Shown here: piece by piece, positions 14,563 to 22,539 of the stretch
Layout: every line of letters begins with the position of its first letter
Numbering within the stretch: the stretch's first letter is position 1
DNA from: Micromonospora sp. NBC_00389
GTDB lineage: Bacteria; Actinomycetota; Actinomycetes; Mycobacteriales; Micromonosporaceae
DNA: 64,000 nt
Assembly (NCBI RefSeq): GCF_036059255.1
Contig: NZ_CP107947.1
Span: 3,906,001-3,970,000 of the forward strand
Direction: 5' to 3'
The notes under the pieces: generated by a model
The model's database searches: none
Seen by the model: the letters and a program-made list of their open reading frames with translations, nothing else
Told to the model about the DNA's origin: nothing
Position numbers and translations under genes: made by a program

Positions 14563-15600
14563 GTGGACATTGAGCAGGCACAGAAGCTCTGGCAGCCGGA
14601 GCCCGGCTGGTTGAACACCGCCTCCTACGGGTTGCCGCCCGAGCCGGCCTGGACGGCGATGCAGGAGGCTCTGGCCGACTGGCGGGTCGGCCGGACGTCC
14701 TGGGAGGGCTGGGGGGACTCCGTGAACCGGGCCCGGACCGCGTTCGCCGGCCTGATCGGGGTGCCGGGCGAGGACGTGGCGGTCGGCGCGACCGCCTCGC
14801 AGATGCTGGCCCCGGTCGCGGCGTCGCTGCCGGCCGGTACGACGGTGCTGGTTCCCGAGGTCGAGTTCACCTCGAACCTCTTCCCCTGGCTGGTGCAGGA
14901 GGAGCGCGGCGTCAACGTCCGCACCGTGCCGCCGGAAGGGCTGGTCGACGCGATCGACGCCGACACCGACCTGGTCGCGTTCAGCCTGGTGCAGTCGGCC
15001 GACGGCCACGTCGCGGCGTACGACGAGATCGTGGCTGCGGCCCGCGCGCACGGTGCGCTGATCGTGGTGGACGCGAGCCAGGCGTGCGGCTGGCTGCCGT
15101 TCGACGGGAGCCTGGCCGACGTGGTGGTGGTGAGCGGTTACAAGTGGGTGATGGGCCCGCGTGGCTGCGCGTACGCCTATCTGGCCCCGGCGTTGCGTGA
15201 CCGGCTGCGCCCGGACGCCGCCGGCTGGTACGCGGGCCGCGACCCGCACGCCTCCTACTACGGCCCGCCGCTGCGACTGGCCGACGACGCTCGCCGGTTC
15301 GACATCTCACCGGCCTGGTTCAGCTGGGTCGGGGCCGCGCCCGCCCTGGAGTTGATCGCCGAGATCGGCGTGCCGGCGATCCAGGCGCACGACGTGGCGC
15401 TGGCCAACCGGTTCCTGACCGGGCTGGGCCGCCCGCCGGGGGAGAGCGCGATCGTCACCGTCGACGTGCCCGACGCGGAGCGGCGGCTGGCGGCGGCCGG
15501 AATCCGCGCGGCGGTACGGGCCGGGCGGGTCCGGGCGTCGTTCCACCTCTACTCCACCGAGGCCGATGTGGACGCCGCGCTGACGGCGCTGACCGGCTGA
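14563..15600 (+). CDS. Class V aminotransferase/cysteine desulfurase-like PLP enzyme
   Basis: Fold-type I PLP enzyme of 345 residues. WLNTASYGLPP near the N-terminus binds substrate in this class. GATASQMLAPVAASLP and IVVDASQACGWLP (PLP-ring Asp, about residue 168) precede VVVVSGYKWVMGPRG, whose Lys (about residue 191) should form the Schiff base. The C-terminal small domain is short (RVRASFHLYSTEADVD), and no conserved catalytic Cys loop of IscS/SufS is seen, so an aminotransferase or lyase such as the EgtE or kynureninase-like group is as likely as a desulfurase. GTG 14563 is preceded by TAGCGT at 14550-14555 with 7 nt between, as for leaderless mRNAs. It converges on the acyl-CoA dehydrogenase gene, 21 bp away. 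Confidence 0.83.
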   Translation: MDIEQAQKLWQPEPGWLNTASYGLPPEPAWTAMQEALADWRVGRTSWEGWGDSVNRARTAFAGLIGVPGEDVAVGATASQMLAPVAASLPAGTTVLVPEVEFTSNLFPWLVQEERGVNVRTVPPEGLVDAIDADTDLVAFSLVQSADGHVAAYDEIVAAARAHGALIVVDASQACGWLPFDGSLADVVVVSGYKWVMGPRGCAYAYLAPALRDRLRPDAAGWYAGRDPHASYYGPPLRLADDARRFDISPAWFSWVGAAPALELIAEIGVPAIQAHDVALANRFLTGLGRPPGESAIVTVDVPDAERRLAAAGIRAAVRAGRVRASFHLYSTEADVDAALTALTG

Positions 15601-15621
15601 GCCGGTCAGCGCCACGCCCGC

Positions 15622-16794
15622 TCAGGCCAGGTGACCGCCGATCTTCGTGTACCCGCGCAGCAGGTCCCGCGAGATGATCAGCCGCTGCATCTCGTCGGTG
15701 CCCTCGAAGATCCGGTACAGCCGGACCTGCCGGTACCAGCGCTCGATGGGCAGCTCCCGGGTGTAGCCCATGCCGCCGTGGATCTGGAGCACCCGGTCGA
15801 CCACCCGGTTGACCATGCCGGCGCCGTAGAGCTTGCCCATCGACGAGGCGTGTCGCGGGTCCATGCCCTGGTCGACCGTCCACGCCGACTTCAGCACCAG
15901 CCAGCGGGCGGCCTCCAGCTCGGTCTCCGAGTCGGCGATCATCCACTGGATGGCCTGGTTGGTGCCGATCTTCGCGCCGAAGGTCTCCCGGGTGTTGGCG
16001 TGGTCGATCGCCATCTGCAGGACCCGTTCGGCGATGCCGATGGCGTGCGACGGGATGGTGTAGCGGCCCTTGCCGATCCACTCCATGCCGAGGGTGAAGC
16101 CCTGCCCGATCTCGCCGAGGATGTTGCGGTGCGGCACGCGGACGCCGTCGAAGATCAGCGACGCCGGGCCGCCCTCGCCCATGGTCTGGATGAACTCCGA
16201 GCGCCAGCCCATCGACCGGTCCACCAGGAACGCGGTGGCCCCGCCGTTGCGGGCGCCCTTCTCCCGGTCGGTCACCGCCACCACGATGGCGAAGTCGGCG
16301 TCGTTGCCGCCGGTGATGAAGGTCTTCTCGCCGTCGAGGATCCAGTCGTCGCCGTCGCGGCGGGCGGACAGCCGGATGTTCGCCGCGTCCGACCCGGCGC
16401 CCGGCTCGGTGATCGCGAAGCAGGAGCGCCGCTCGCCCTCGATGGTCGGGATGAGGAACTCCTGCTTCTGCTCCTCGGTGGCGTGGAACAGAATGTTGTC
16501 CGCCTCGCCGCCGAAGCGGAACGGCACGAAGGTGTGGCCCAGCTCCGTCCAGATCAGTGACTGGAGTACGGCCGGCAGGTCCATCCCGCCGTACTCCTCC
16601 GGCGTGGCCAGGCCCCAGAACCCGAACTTGCGGGCCTTGAGTTGCAGCTCGCGCACCTCGGAGTGGTCCAGGCCCGGCTGGTGCGCGCGCTCCCGGCGGA
16701 GCACCTCCGCCTCCAGCGGCATCACCTCGCGGCGGATGAACGACCGGACGGTGTCCCGTACCGCCCGCTCCTCGTCGGTCAGCGAAAAGTCCAC
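15622..16794 (-). CDS. Acyl-CoA dehydrogenase
   Basis: FAD-dependent enzyme of 390 residues that introduces the 2,3-double bond into acyl-CoA in beta-oxidation or branched-chain degradation. It has FAITEPGAGSDAAN (FAD and substrate contact, about residue 130), DGEKTFITGG and the C-terminal QIHGGMGYTRELPIERWYR with RIFEGTDEMQRLII. The Glu in IFEGT is where the catalytic base of the short/medium-chain group sits. GTG 16794 is chosen because it follows AGGAGG at good spacing. An ATG 33 bp upstream would overlap the promoter. It is divergent from a TetR gene, and one 19-bp operator lies in the gap, so it is probably repressed by that TetR protein. Confidence 0.92.
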   Translation of the reverse strand: MDFSLTDEERAVRDTVRSFIRREVMPLEAEVLRRERAHQPGLDHSEVRELQLKARKFGFWGLATPEEYGGMDLPAVLQSLIWTELGHTFVPFRFGGEADNILFHATEEQKQEFLIPTIEGERRSCFAITEPGAGSDAANIRLSARRDGDDWILDGEKTFITGGNDADFAIVVAVTDREKGARNGGATAFLVDRSMGWRSEFIQTMGEGGPASLIFDGVRVPHRNILGEIGQGFTLGMEWIGKGRYTIPSHAIGIAERVLQMAIDHANTRETFGAKIGTNQAIQWMIADSETELEAARWLVLKSAWTVDQGMDPRHASSMGKLYGAGMVNRVVDRVLQIHGGMGYTRELPIERWYRQVRLYRIFEGTDEMQRLIISRDLLRGYTKIGGHLA

Positions 16795-16831
16795 GGTGGT
16801 CCTCCTGGCGTTGGCGCAGCCGGTCACCCTT

Positions 16832-16850
16832 AAACTAGCGGTGTAAGTTT
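16832..16850. promoter_or_regulatory. Candidate TetR operator, site 1
   Basis: AAACTAGCGGTGTAAGTTT has 5-bp inverted arms AAACT/AGTTT around 9 bp. It lies between the divergent acyl-CoA dehydrogenase and TetR genes, 38 bp from the former start and 41 bp from the latter. The reverse complement of site 2 (17563-17581) matches it at 16 of 19 positions. Confidence 0.75.
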
Positions 16851-16891
16851 TGCTGCGTCCAGACCCTACTGCCGAGACCGCGAGGAGCGCA

Positions 16892-17557
16892 GTGCCCCGA
16901 CCACGTCAGCCCCGGCTCACCCGGCAGCTCATCGTCGAGACCGCCGCGGCGGTGATCGACGCTGAGGGCCTGTCGGCGTTCTCCACCCGCCGGCTCGCCG
17001 CCGAGCTGGGCGTGCGCGGTCCCTCGCTCTACAACCACTTCGCCACCAAGGACGAGATCCTGGACGCGGTGGCCGACACGGTCGCCGCCGCCGTCGACAC
17101 CAGCGGCTTCGCCAGCCGGGACTGGGCCGCCGCGCTGCGCGACTGGGCCTGGTCGTATCGACGGGCGCTCACCGCGCACCCGAACATCGTGCCGTTCCTG
17201 GCTCAGGGGCCCGGGCGTCGGCCCGCCGCGCTGGCCATGGCCGACGCGGTCTACGGCGGGCTGGTGCGTGCCGGCTGGCCGCCGGCCCGGGCCACCCACA
17301 TCGGGGCGGCGCTGCGGTACTTCGTGGCCGGGTCGGCGCTTGGCTCGTTCGCCCGGGGCTTCGTCGAGGACCCCGAGCTGTACGCCGCGCACTATCCGCA
17401 CCTGCGCCAGGCGCACCGGCTCGCCGAGCACCAGCAGAGCGTGGACGAGGGCGCCTTCGCCCTCGGCCTGGACGCCCTGCTGCACGGCCTGGCCGCCGAG
17501 TACGCCCGCACCGTCGGCCCACTCGACCCGGTGGAGTCCGCCCGGCCCAGCGGGTAG
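16892..17557 (+). CDS. TetR-family transcriptional regulator of the acyl-CoA/aldehyde cluster
   Basis: Cytoplasmic repressor-type regulator of 221 residues. The N-terminal helix-turn-helix is clear (LSAFSTRRLAAELGVRGPSL then YNHFATKDEIL). The C-terminal ligand domain resembles the TetR_C group with FVAGSALGSFARGF. GTG 16892 follows GAGGAG. The gene sits between an acyl-CoA dehydrogenase (divergent) and an aldehyde/alcohol dehydrogenase pair (same strand). Copies of one 19-bp palindrome stand before the regulator and before the aldehyde dehydrogenase, which supports autoregulation and control of both flanking units. The ligand is probably an acyl-CoA or aldehyde-derived compound (inference). 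Confidence 0.88.
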   Translation: MPRPRQPRLTRQLIVETAAAVIDAEGLSAFSTRRLAAELGVRGPSLYNHFATKDEILDAVADTVAAAVDTSGFASRDWAAALRDWAWSYRRALTAHPNIVPFLAQGPGRRPAALAMADAVYGGLVRAGWPPARATHIGAALRYFVAGSALGSFARGFVEDPELYAAHYPHLRQAHRLAEHQQSVDEGAFALGLDALLHGLAAEYARTVGPLDPVESARPSG

Positions 17558-17562
17558 CGTCC

Positions 17563-17581
17563 AAACTCCCAGCGCTAGTTT
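17563..17581. promoter_or_regulatory. Candidate TetR operator, site 2
   Basis: AAACTCCCAGCGCTAGTTT has the same AAACT-N9-AGTTT geometry as site 1 and matches it at 16 of 19 positions when reversed. It lies 33 bp before the aldehyde dehydrogenase ATG, just after the TetR stop codon. Confidence 0.75.
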
Positions 17582-17613
17582 CCTCGCCCATCGCCCACCC
17601 CCGAAGGGACGAC

Positions 17614-19071
17614 ATGGACCTCGCCGCCCCGCCGTCGCAGGTGCTGCCCGACGCCCTGCGCCTCCGGCGCCACCTGCACATCGCCGGCGAGTGGACCGAG
17701 TCCACCGCCAGCGACGTGATCGGAGTGGAGAACCCGAGCACCGGTGAGCTGATCGGGCAGGTGCCGGCCGGCACCCCGGCCGACGTGGCCCGCGCCGTCG
17801 CCGCGGCCCGCGCCGCCTTCCCCGGCTGGTCGGCCGCCGCCCCCGCCGAGCGGTCCGCTCACCTCGACCGGCTGCACACCGCGCTCGCCGCGCGCGCCGA
17901 CGACCTCGCCCGCACGATCACCGCGGAGATGGGCGCGCCGCTCAAGCTCGCCACCCGGGTGCAGGTCGGGTTGCCGCTGACCGTGCTGCGCGACCACGTC
18001 GCGCTCGCCGCCCGCCCCCCGGTCGAGGAGAGCGTCGGCAACTCCCTCGTCGTCCGCGAACCGATCGGGGTGGTCGGCGCGATCACCCCGTGGAACTACC
18101 CACTGCACCAGGTGATGGCGAAGCTGGCGCCCGCGCTGGCGGCCGGCTGCACGGTGGTGCTCAAGCCCAGCGAGCTGACCCCGTTGACCGCGTACCTGCT
18201 CTTCGACGCCGTCACCGAGGCCGGGCTGCCGCCGGGTGTGCTCAACCTGGTCCCCGGCACCGGCCCGGTGGTCGGCGAGGCGCTCGCCGGGCACCCCGAC
18301 GTCGACCTGGTCTCGTTCACCGGCTCCACCGCCACCGGCGCGCGGATCATGCGGCTCGCCGCCGACCGGATCGCCCGGGTCGCGCTGGAGCTGGGCGGCA
18401 AGTCCGCCAACGTGATCCTTCCCGACGCCGACCTGGCCACCGCCGTCAAGGTGGGCGTCGGCAACGCCCTGATCAACTCCGGCCAGACCTGCACCGCGTG
18501 GACCCGGATGCTGGTGCACCGAGACCGGTACGCCGAGGCACTCGACCTGATCGCCGCGGCGGTGGCCGGCTATCGCCTCGGCGACCCGTTCGACCCGGCC
18601 ACCCGGCTCGGCCCACTGGTCTCCGCCGCCCAGGCCGAGCGGGTCCGCGGCCACGTCGACCGGGCCCTCGCCGACGGCGCCCGACTGGTCGTCGGCGGCC
18701 CGGACGCCCCGGTGCCCGCCCGGGGGCACTTCGTCGCCCCGACCGTCTTCGCCGACGTCCATCCGGACAGCGCGCTCGCCCAGGAAGAGGTCTTCGGCCC
18801 GGTGCTCGCCGTCATCCCGTTTGACAACACCGACGAGGCGGTGGCCATCGCCAACAACTCGAAGTACGGGCTGGCCGGGGCGGTCTGGTCGGCCGACACG
18901 GACGCCGCGCTGGCGGTGGCCCGGCGGCTGCGCACCGGCGCCGTCGACATCAACGGCGCGCAGTTCAACCCGCTCGCCCCGTTCGGCGGTTACAAGCAGT
19001 CCGGCCTCGGCCGGGAGTTGGGCGTGCACGGCCTCGCCGAGTTCTGCGAGCTGAAGGCGATCCAGCGATGA
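17614..19071 (+). CDS. NAD(P)-dependent aldehyde dehydrogenase
   Basis: Cytoplasmic oxidoreductase of 485 residues that oxidises an aldehyde to the acid. It has the Rossmann-side GAITPWNYPLHQ (about residue 154), FTGSTATGARI, the general-base Glu in VALELGGKSANVI (about residue 255) and the catalytic Cys in NSGQTCTAWTR (about residue 291). EEVFGPVLAVIPF and the C-terminal PFGGYKQSGLGRE complete the fold. ATG 17614 follows GAAGGGAC. It overlaps the downstream zinc alcohol dehydrogenase by 4 nt, so the two probably act in sequence, alcohol to aldehyde to acid, feeding the acyl-CoA dehydrogenase. The start lies 33 bp after a candidate TetR operator. Confidence 0.93.
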   Translation: MDLAAPPSQVLPDALRLRRHLHIAGEWTESTASDVIGVENPSTGELIGQVPAGTPADVARAVAAARAAFPGWSAAAPAERSAHLDRLHTALAARADDLARTITAEMGAPLKLATRVQVGLPLTVLRDHVALAARPPVEESVGNSLVVREPIGVVGAITPWNYPLHQVMAKLAPALAAGCTVVLKPSELTPLTAYLLFDAVTEAGLPPGVLNLVPGTGPVVGEALAGHPDVDLVSFTGSTATGARIMRLAADRIARVALELGGKSANVILPDADLATAVKVGVGNALINSGQTCTAWTRMLVHRDRYAEALDLIAAAVAGYRLGDPFDPATRLGPLVSAAQAERVRGHVDRALADGARLVVGGPDAPVPARGHFVAPTVFADVHPDSALAQEEVFGPVLAVIPFDNTDEAVAIANNSKYGLAGAVWSADTDAALAVARRLRTGAVDINGAQFNPLAPFGGYKQSGLGRELGVHGLAEFCELKAIQR

Positions 19072-20162
19072 GCGGCCCGGTCACCGTGCGGGCGCTGGTC
19101 GCGCGCGGGTCCGGCGCCGAGCTGCGGGTCGAGCAGGTACGCCTGCCCGCGCCCGGCCCCGGCGAGCTGCGGGTGACGATCCACGCCGCCGGCGTCTGCC
19201 ACTCCGACCTGTCCATGGTGAACGGCACCCTCGCCGCGAAGTTCCCGCTGGTGCTCGGGCACGAGGCGACCGGGGTGGTGGCCGAGGCCGGGCCGGGCAG
19301 CCGGCTGGCGGTCGGCACGCCGGTGGTGCTCAACTGGGCGCCCGCCTGCCGGGCCTGCTGGTGGTGTCAGCACGACGAGCCGTGGCTCTGCGCCGCCAAC
19401 ACCGCGCCGACCGTGGCGCGCGGCGAGACCGACGACGGCACCCCGCTGCACCTCACCCTCGGCCTCGGCGCGCTCGCCGAGGCGGTAGTGGTGCCCGAGA
19501 GCGCCGTCATCCCGATCCCCGCCGGGCTGCCCCCCGAGCGGGCCGCCCTGCTCGGCTGCGCGGTGCTCACCGGCGCTGGCGCGGTCCGCAGCACCGCCCG
19601 GGTGGCCCCCGGCGAGTCGGTGGCGGTGATCGGGCTCGGCGGGGTCGGGCTCGCCGTGCTCACCGCGGCCCGCCGGGCCGGCGCCACGCCGATCCTCGCC
19701 GTCGACGTCGCCGAGGCGAAGCGCGACCTGGCGCTCGCTGCCGGCGCGACCGACTTCCTGCTCTCCGACGACCGGCTCTCCAAGGACGTGCGGGCGCGCA
19801 CCGAGGGTCGGGGCGTCGACCACGCCTTCGAGTGCGTCGGTCGCGCCGCCACCATCCGGGCGGCCTGGCGGCTCACCCGGCGCGGGGGAGCGGTGACCGT
19901 GGTCGGCATGGGCGCCAAGGACGACATGGTCAGCCTCGGCGCGCTGGACATCTTCCACTCCGCCCGTACGCTGCGCTCCTCGGTGTACGGCTCGTCTGAC
20001 CCCGACCGCGAGGTGCCCGAGCTGGCCCGGGCCGCGCTCGACGGCACCCTGGACCTCGCGCCGTTGGTCAGTGGGGTGGTCACCCTCGACGAGGCGCCGG
20101 CCGCGTTCGATCGGCTGGCCCGGGGCGAGGGCGCCCGCTGGGTGGTCAGCTTCCCGGGCTGA
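19068..20162 (+). CDS. Zinc-dependent alcohol dehydrogenase, MDR family
   Basis: Cytoplasmic class III-like alcohol dehydrogenase of 364 residues. Catalytic zinc ligands are visible in AGVCHSD (Cys, about residue 43), GHEATGVV (His-Glu, about residue 64) and GCAVLTGAG (Cys, about residue 165). The structural zinc loop is CRACWWCQHDEPWLC. The NAD site is VIGLGGVGLAVL. It overlaps the aldehyde dehydrogenase stop by 4 nt (ATGA), so the two are translationally coupled. Its 3' end overlaps the convergent GntR-TetR regulator gene by 17 bp. Confidence 0.92.
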   Translation: MSGPVTVRALVARGSGAELRVEQVRLPAPGPGELRVTIHAAGVCHSDLSMVNGTLAAKFPLVLGHEATGVVAEAGPGSRLAVGTPVVLNWAPACRACWWCQHDEPWLCAANTAPTVARGETDDGTPLHLTLGLGALAEAVVVPESAVIPIPAGLPPERAALLGCAVLTGAGAVRSTARVAPGESVAVIGLGGVGLAVLTAARRAGATPILAVDVAEAKRDLALAAGATDFLLSDDRLSKDVRARTEGRGVDHAFECVGRAATIRAAWRLTRRGGAVTVVGMGAKDDMVSLGALDIFHSARTLRSSVYGSSDPDREVPELARAALDGTLDLAPLVSGVVTLDEAPAAFDRLARGEGARWVVSFPG

Positions 20163-21102
20163 GCTGAGGTCCGGCCGGCGGCCGCTGCTCGATCAACGCG
20201 GCGTAGCCGTCGAGGAGCCGCCGCAGGCCGAACTCGAAGACGCTCTCCAGGTCGAGGTCCAGGTCGCCCTCGTCAGTGAGCGCGGCCATCGTGGAGTAGC
20301 CGCCGCTCGCGATCACGTGCTGGAACGTGGTCACCTGGCGGTCCACCCACTGCTCGTCGGTGAGGCCGCTGTCCTGCTCCGCCTGCGCCCGCATCTCCAG
20401 GTTCGTCGCGATGCCACGTACGTACGCCATCAGCGTGATGGCGACGTGCCAGCGCACGTGCCGGTCGAGGCCCGCACCGGCGGTGGCCCGCAGGCCCCAC
20501 TCGGTGTGCGCCATGGCATGGGGCAGCACCTGCGGGCGGGCGATCGAGATGACGTGCGGCAGCCAACGGTGCCGCCGGTAGGTCGCCCACTGCGCTCGGG
20601 CGAGCAGCTCCAGCCGGGCCCGCCAGCCGGCTGGCGCGACCGCCGGCAGCGGCGCGTTGGCCAAGGCCGTGTCCGCCATCGTGAGGATCAGCTCATCCCG
20701 GCCGCGCACGTGCCGGTAGAGCGACATCGTGGACACCCCCAGCTCGGCGGCGATCTGCCGCATCGACACAGCAGCCAGGCCGCCCGCGTCGGCCCGGGCG
20801 ATCGCGGCCCGGACCAGCCGCTCCCGGGTCAGATCCCGCTCCGCGCCGTCGCCGCTCCGACGCGCCTGCGGCACTGCCGCGTGGGGCGGGGCGACCACGG
20901 TGCCCGCCCCCGGCCGGGTCAGCACCATCCCTTCGTCGCGTAGCAGCGCGAGGACCTTGGTGGCGGTGGCGATGGCCACCCCGTGCTCGCGGGTGAGCTG
21001 CCGGGCCGACGGCACCCGATCGCCCGGACGCAGCTCGCCGAGGTCGATCCGGCGGTGGATCTCCGCGGCGATCCGCCGGTACGGCGGCTCGGAACCGGTC
21101 AT
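20146..21102 (-). CDS. GntR-TetR fusion transcriptional regulator
   Basis: This 318-residue regulator carries two DNA-binding modules. Residues 1-75 form a GntR-type winged helix (YRRIAAEIHRRIDLGELRPG, then SARQLTREHGVAIATATKVL). Residues about 92-140 form a TetR helix-turn-helix (VSMRQIAAELGVSTMSLYRH). A TetR_C-type ligand domain follows. ATG 21102 has GGAGG upstream. Two copies of a CGTACTAG palindrome lie just upstream, probably its own operator. It is divergent from an FAD monooxygenase of the Tet(X)-like type, which it may control in response to a toxic aromatic compound (inference). Fusions of this kind occur in actinomycetes. Confidence 0.88.
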   Translation of the reverse strand: MTGSEPPYRRIAAEIHRRIDLGELRPGDRVPSARQLTREHGVAIATATKVLALLRDEGMVLTRPGAGTVVAPPHAAVPQARRSGDGAERDLTRERLVRAAIARADAGGLAAVSMRQIAAELGVSTMSLYRHVRGRDELILTMADTALANAPLPAVAPAGWRARLELLARAQWATYRRHRWLPHVISIARPQVLPHAMAHTEWGLRATAGAGLDRHVRWHVAITLMAYVRGIATNLEMRAQAEQDSGLTDEQWVDRQVTTFQHVIASGGYSTMAALTDEGDLDLDLESVFEFGLRRLLDGYAALIEQRPPAGPQLSPGS

Positions 21103-21120
21103 GGAACACCTCCGGTGCGG

Positions 21121-21132
21121 CGTACTAGTACG
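21121..21132. promoter_or_regulatory. Candidate operator palindrome 1 of the GntR-TetR regulator
   Basis: CGTACTAGTACG is a perfect 12-bp palindrome, 19-30 nt upstream of the regulator ATG. A near copy lies at 21163-21174, 42 bp away (four helical turns). Confidence 0.7.
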
Positions 21133-21162
21133 AGCCGCTCCCAGCGACCCTCCCCGGCCGAG

Positions 21163-21174
21163 CGTACTAGGTCG
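21163..21174. promoter_or_regulatory. Candidate operator palindrome 2 of the GntR-TetR regulator
   Basis: CGTACTAGGTCG matches the perfect palindrome at 21121-21132 at 10 of 12 positions. It stands between the regulator and the divergent monooxygenase, so one protein could act on both promoters. Confidence 0.6.
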
Positions 21175-21289
21175 GAACGGGCCCACTGAGCACGGTGGAA
21201 ACTACGGTTCAGCGCGCGGGGGAGACCTCCCGTCCGGACCTCGGCGACGGCTGGGTTGACGGTGTACACGCAATCTCAGGAGCGGTGCG

Positions 21290-22489
21290 ATGAACGACAG
21301 GACCGTACTCATCTCCGGCGCTGGTGTGGCCGGCCCCGCGCTGGCCTTCTGGCTGCGCCGGCACGGCTTCGCCGTCACCGTCGTGGAGCGGGCGGCCGGG
21401 CTCCGCCCCGGCGGGCAGGCGGTGGACGTGCGGGGGACCGCCCGTGAGGTCGTCGACCGGATGGGGCTGACCGCCCGGATCCGGGCCGAGTGCGTCCGGG
21501 AGCAGGGCATGGCGTACGTCGACGCGCGGGGTCGGGTGCGCAGCCGGATGCCGGTGCACGCCTTCGACGGCGAGGGCGTCGTGGCGGACATCGAGATCGA
21601 GCGCGGCGACCTGGCCCGCTTGCTGTACGAGGAGACCCGCGCCGACGTGGAGTACCTCTTCGACGACTCGATCGAGACGCTCACGCAGACCGGGGACGGG
21701 GTGCGGCTCACCTTCGCGCGATCCGCACCGCGCACCGTGGGCCTGGTCGTCGGGGCAGACGGCTCGCACTCGCGTACCCGGGCGCTGGCCTTCGGCCCCG
21801 AGTCGGCGTACGTCCGCCCGCTCGGGGCCTACCTGGCCTACTTCACCACTCCGTACCGGAACGAGAGCGGCTGGTTCGAGATGCACAACGCTCCGGGCGG
21901 CCGGGTGGTCGCCACCCGACCGAACCGGCACGGCCGAACGAGCGCGCTGTTCAGCTTCGTCTCCCCGCCGATCGACCTAGACCGCCGGGACCGGGACGCC
22001 CAGCAGCGGTTCCTCGCCGAGCGCTTCGCCGACGTCGGCTGGCGGACCGGGGAACTGCTGGCGGCGATGCCCGACGCCCCCGACTTCTACTTCGACCGGT
22101 ACGGGCAGGTGCGGATGGACACCTGGAGCACCGGGCGGGTAGCGCTGCTCGGCGACGCCGCCTGGTGCCCGTCCCCACTGACCGGGCAGGGAACGAGCCT
22201 GTCCCTGGTCGGGGCGTACGTGCTCGCCGGTGAGCTGGCGGCCGCCCGTGGTGACCACGTCGTCGCGTACCGCCGCTACGAGGAGACGCTGCGGGCGCCC
22301 GTGGCGCGCGGGCAGGAAATTCCGGGTGGAGGCATCTCCGGCTTCCTGCCGGCGACCCGGACCGCGATTCGCCTGCGCGACACAGCTATGCGCGCGATGA
22401 CCTCCCGCCCGTTGCGGAAGCTCACCGCGCGGCTCGTCTTCAGCCAGGCCGGCGGGCTGGCCCTGCCCGACTACGCCGTCAGCGCGTGA
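21290..22489 (+). CDS. FAD-dependent monooxygenase, Tet(X)/aromatic hydroxylase type
   Basis: Group A flavoprotein hydroxylase of 399 residues. The FAD-binding GAGVAGPALAFWLRRHG starts at about residue 10. The hydroxylase DG motif is VVGADGSHSRTR (about residue 160), and the second FAD motif is VALLGDAAWCPSPLTGQG (about residue 286), followed by SLSLVGAYVLAGEL. ATG 21290 follows CAGGAGCG. Such enzymes hydroxylate aromatic substrates with NAD(P)H and oxygen, and close relatives inactivate tetracyclines or rifamycins. It is divergent from a regulator with a TetR-type ligand domain, which would fit an inducible detoxification gene. The substrate is not known from sequence. Confidence 0.88.
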   Translation: MNDRTVLISGAGVAGPALAFWLRRHGFAVTVVERAAGLRPGGQAVDVRGTAREVVDRMGLTARIRAECVREQGMAYVDARGRVRSRMPVHAFDGEGVVADIEIERGDLARLLYEETRADVEYLFDDSIETLTQTGDGVRLTFARSAPRTVGLVVGADGSHSRTRALAFGPESAYVRPLGAYLAYFTTPYRNESGWFEMHNAPGGRVVATRPNRHGRTSALFSFVSPPIDLDRRDRDAQQRFLAERFADVGWRTGELLAAMPDAPDFYFDRYGQVRMDTWSTGRVALLGDAAWCPSPLTGQGTSLSLVGAYVLAGELAAARGDHVVAYRRYEETLRAPVARGQEIPGGGISGFLPATRTAIRLRDTAMRAMTSRPLRKLTARLVFSQAGGLALPDYAVSA

Positions 22490-22539
22490 CGATCGTCGGG
22501 TGACCCGGCCCCACCCGGTGCGGGTGGGGCCGGTCCCGG

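Noticed and set aside
15631..16560. 309-codon plus-strand frame opposite the acyl-CoA dehydrogenase
   Set aside because: Shadow of a gene with intact catalytic motifs on the other strand.
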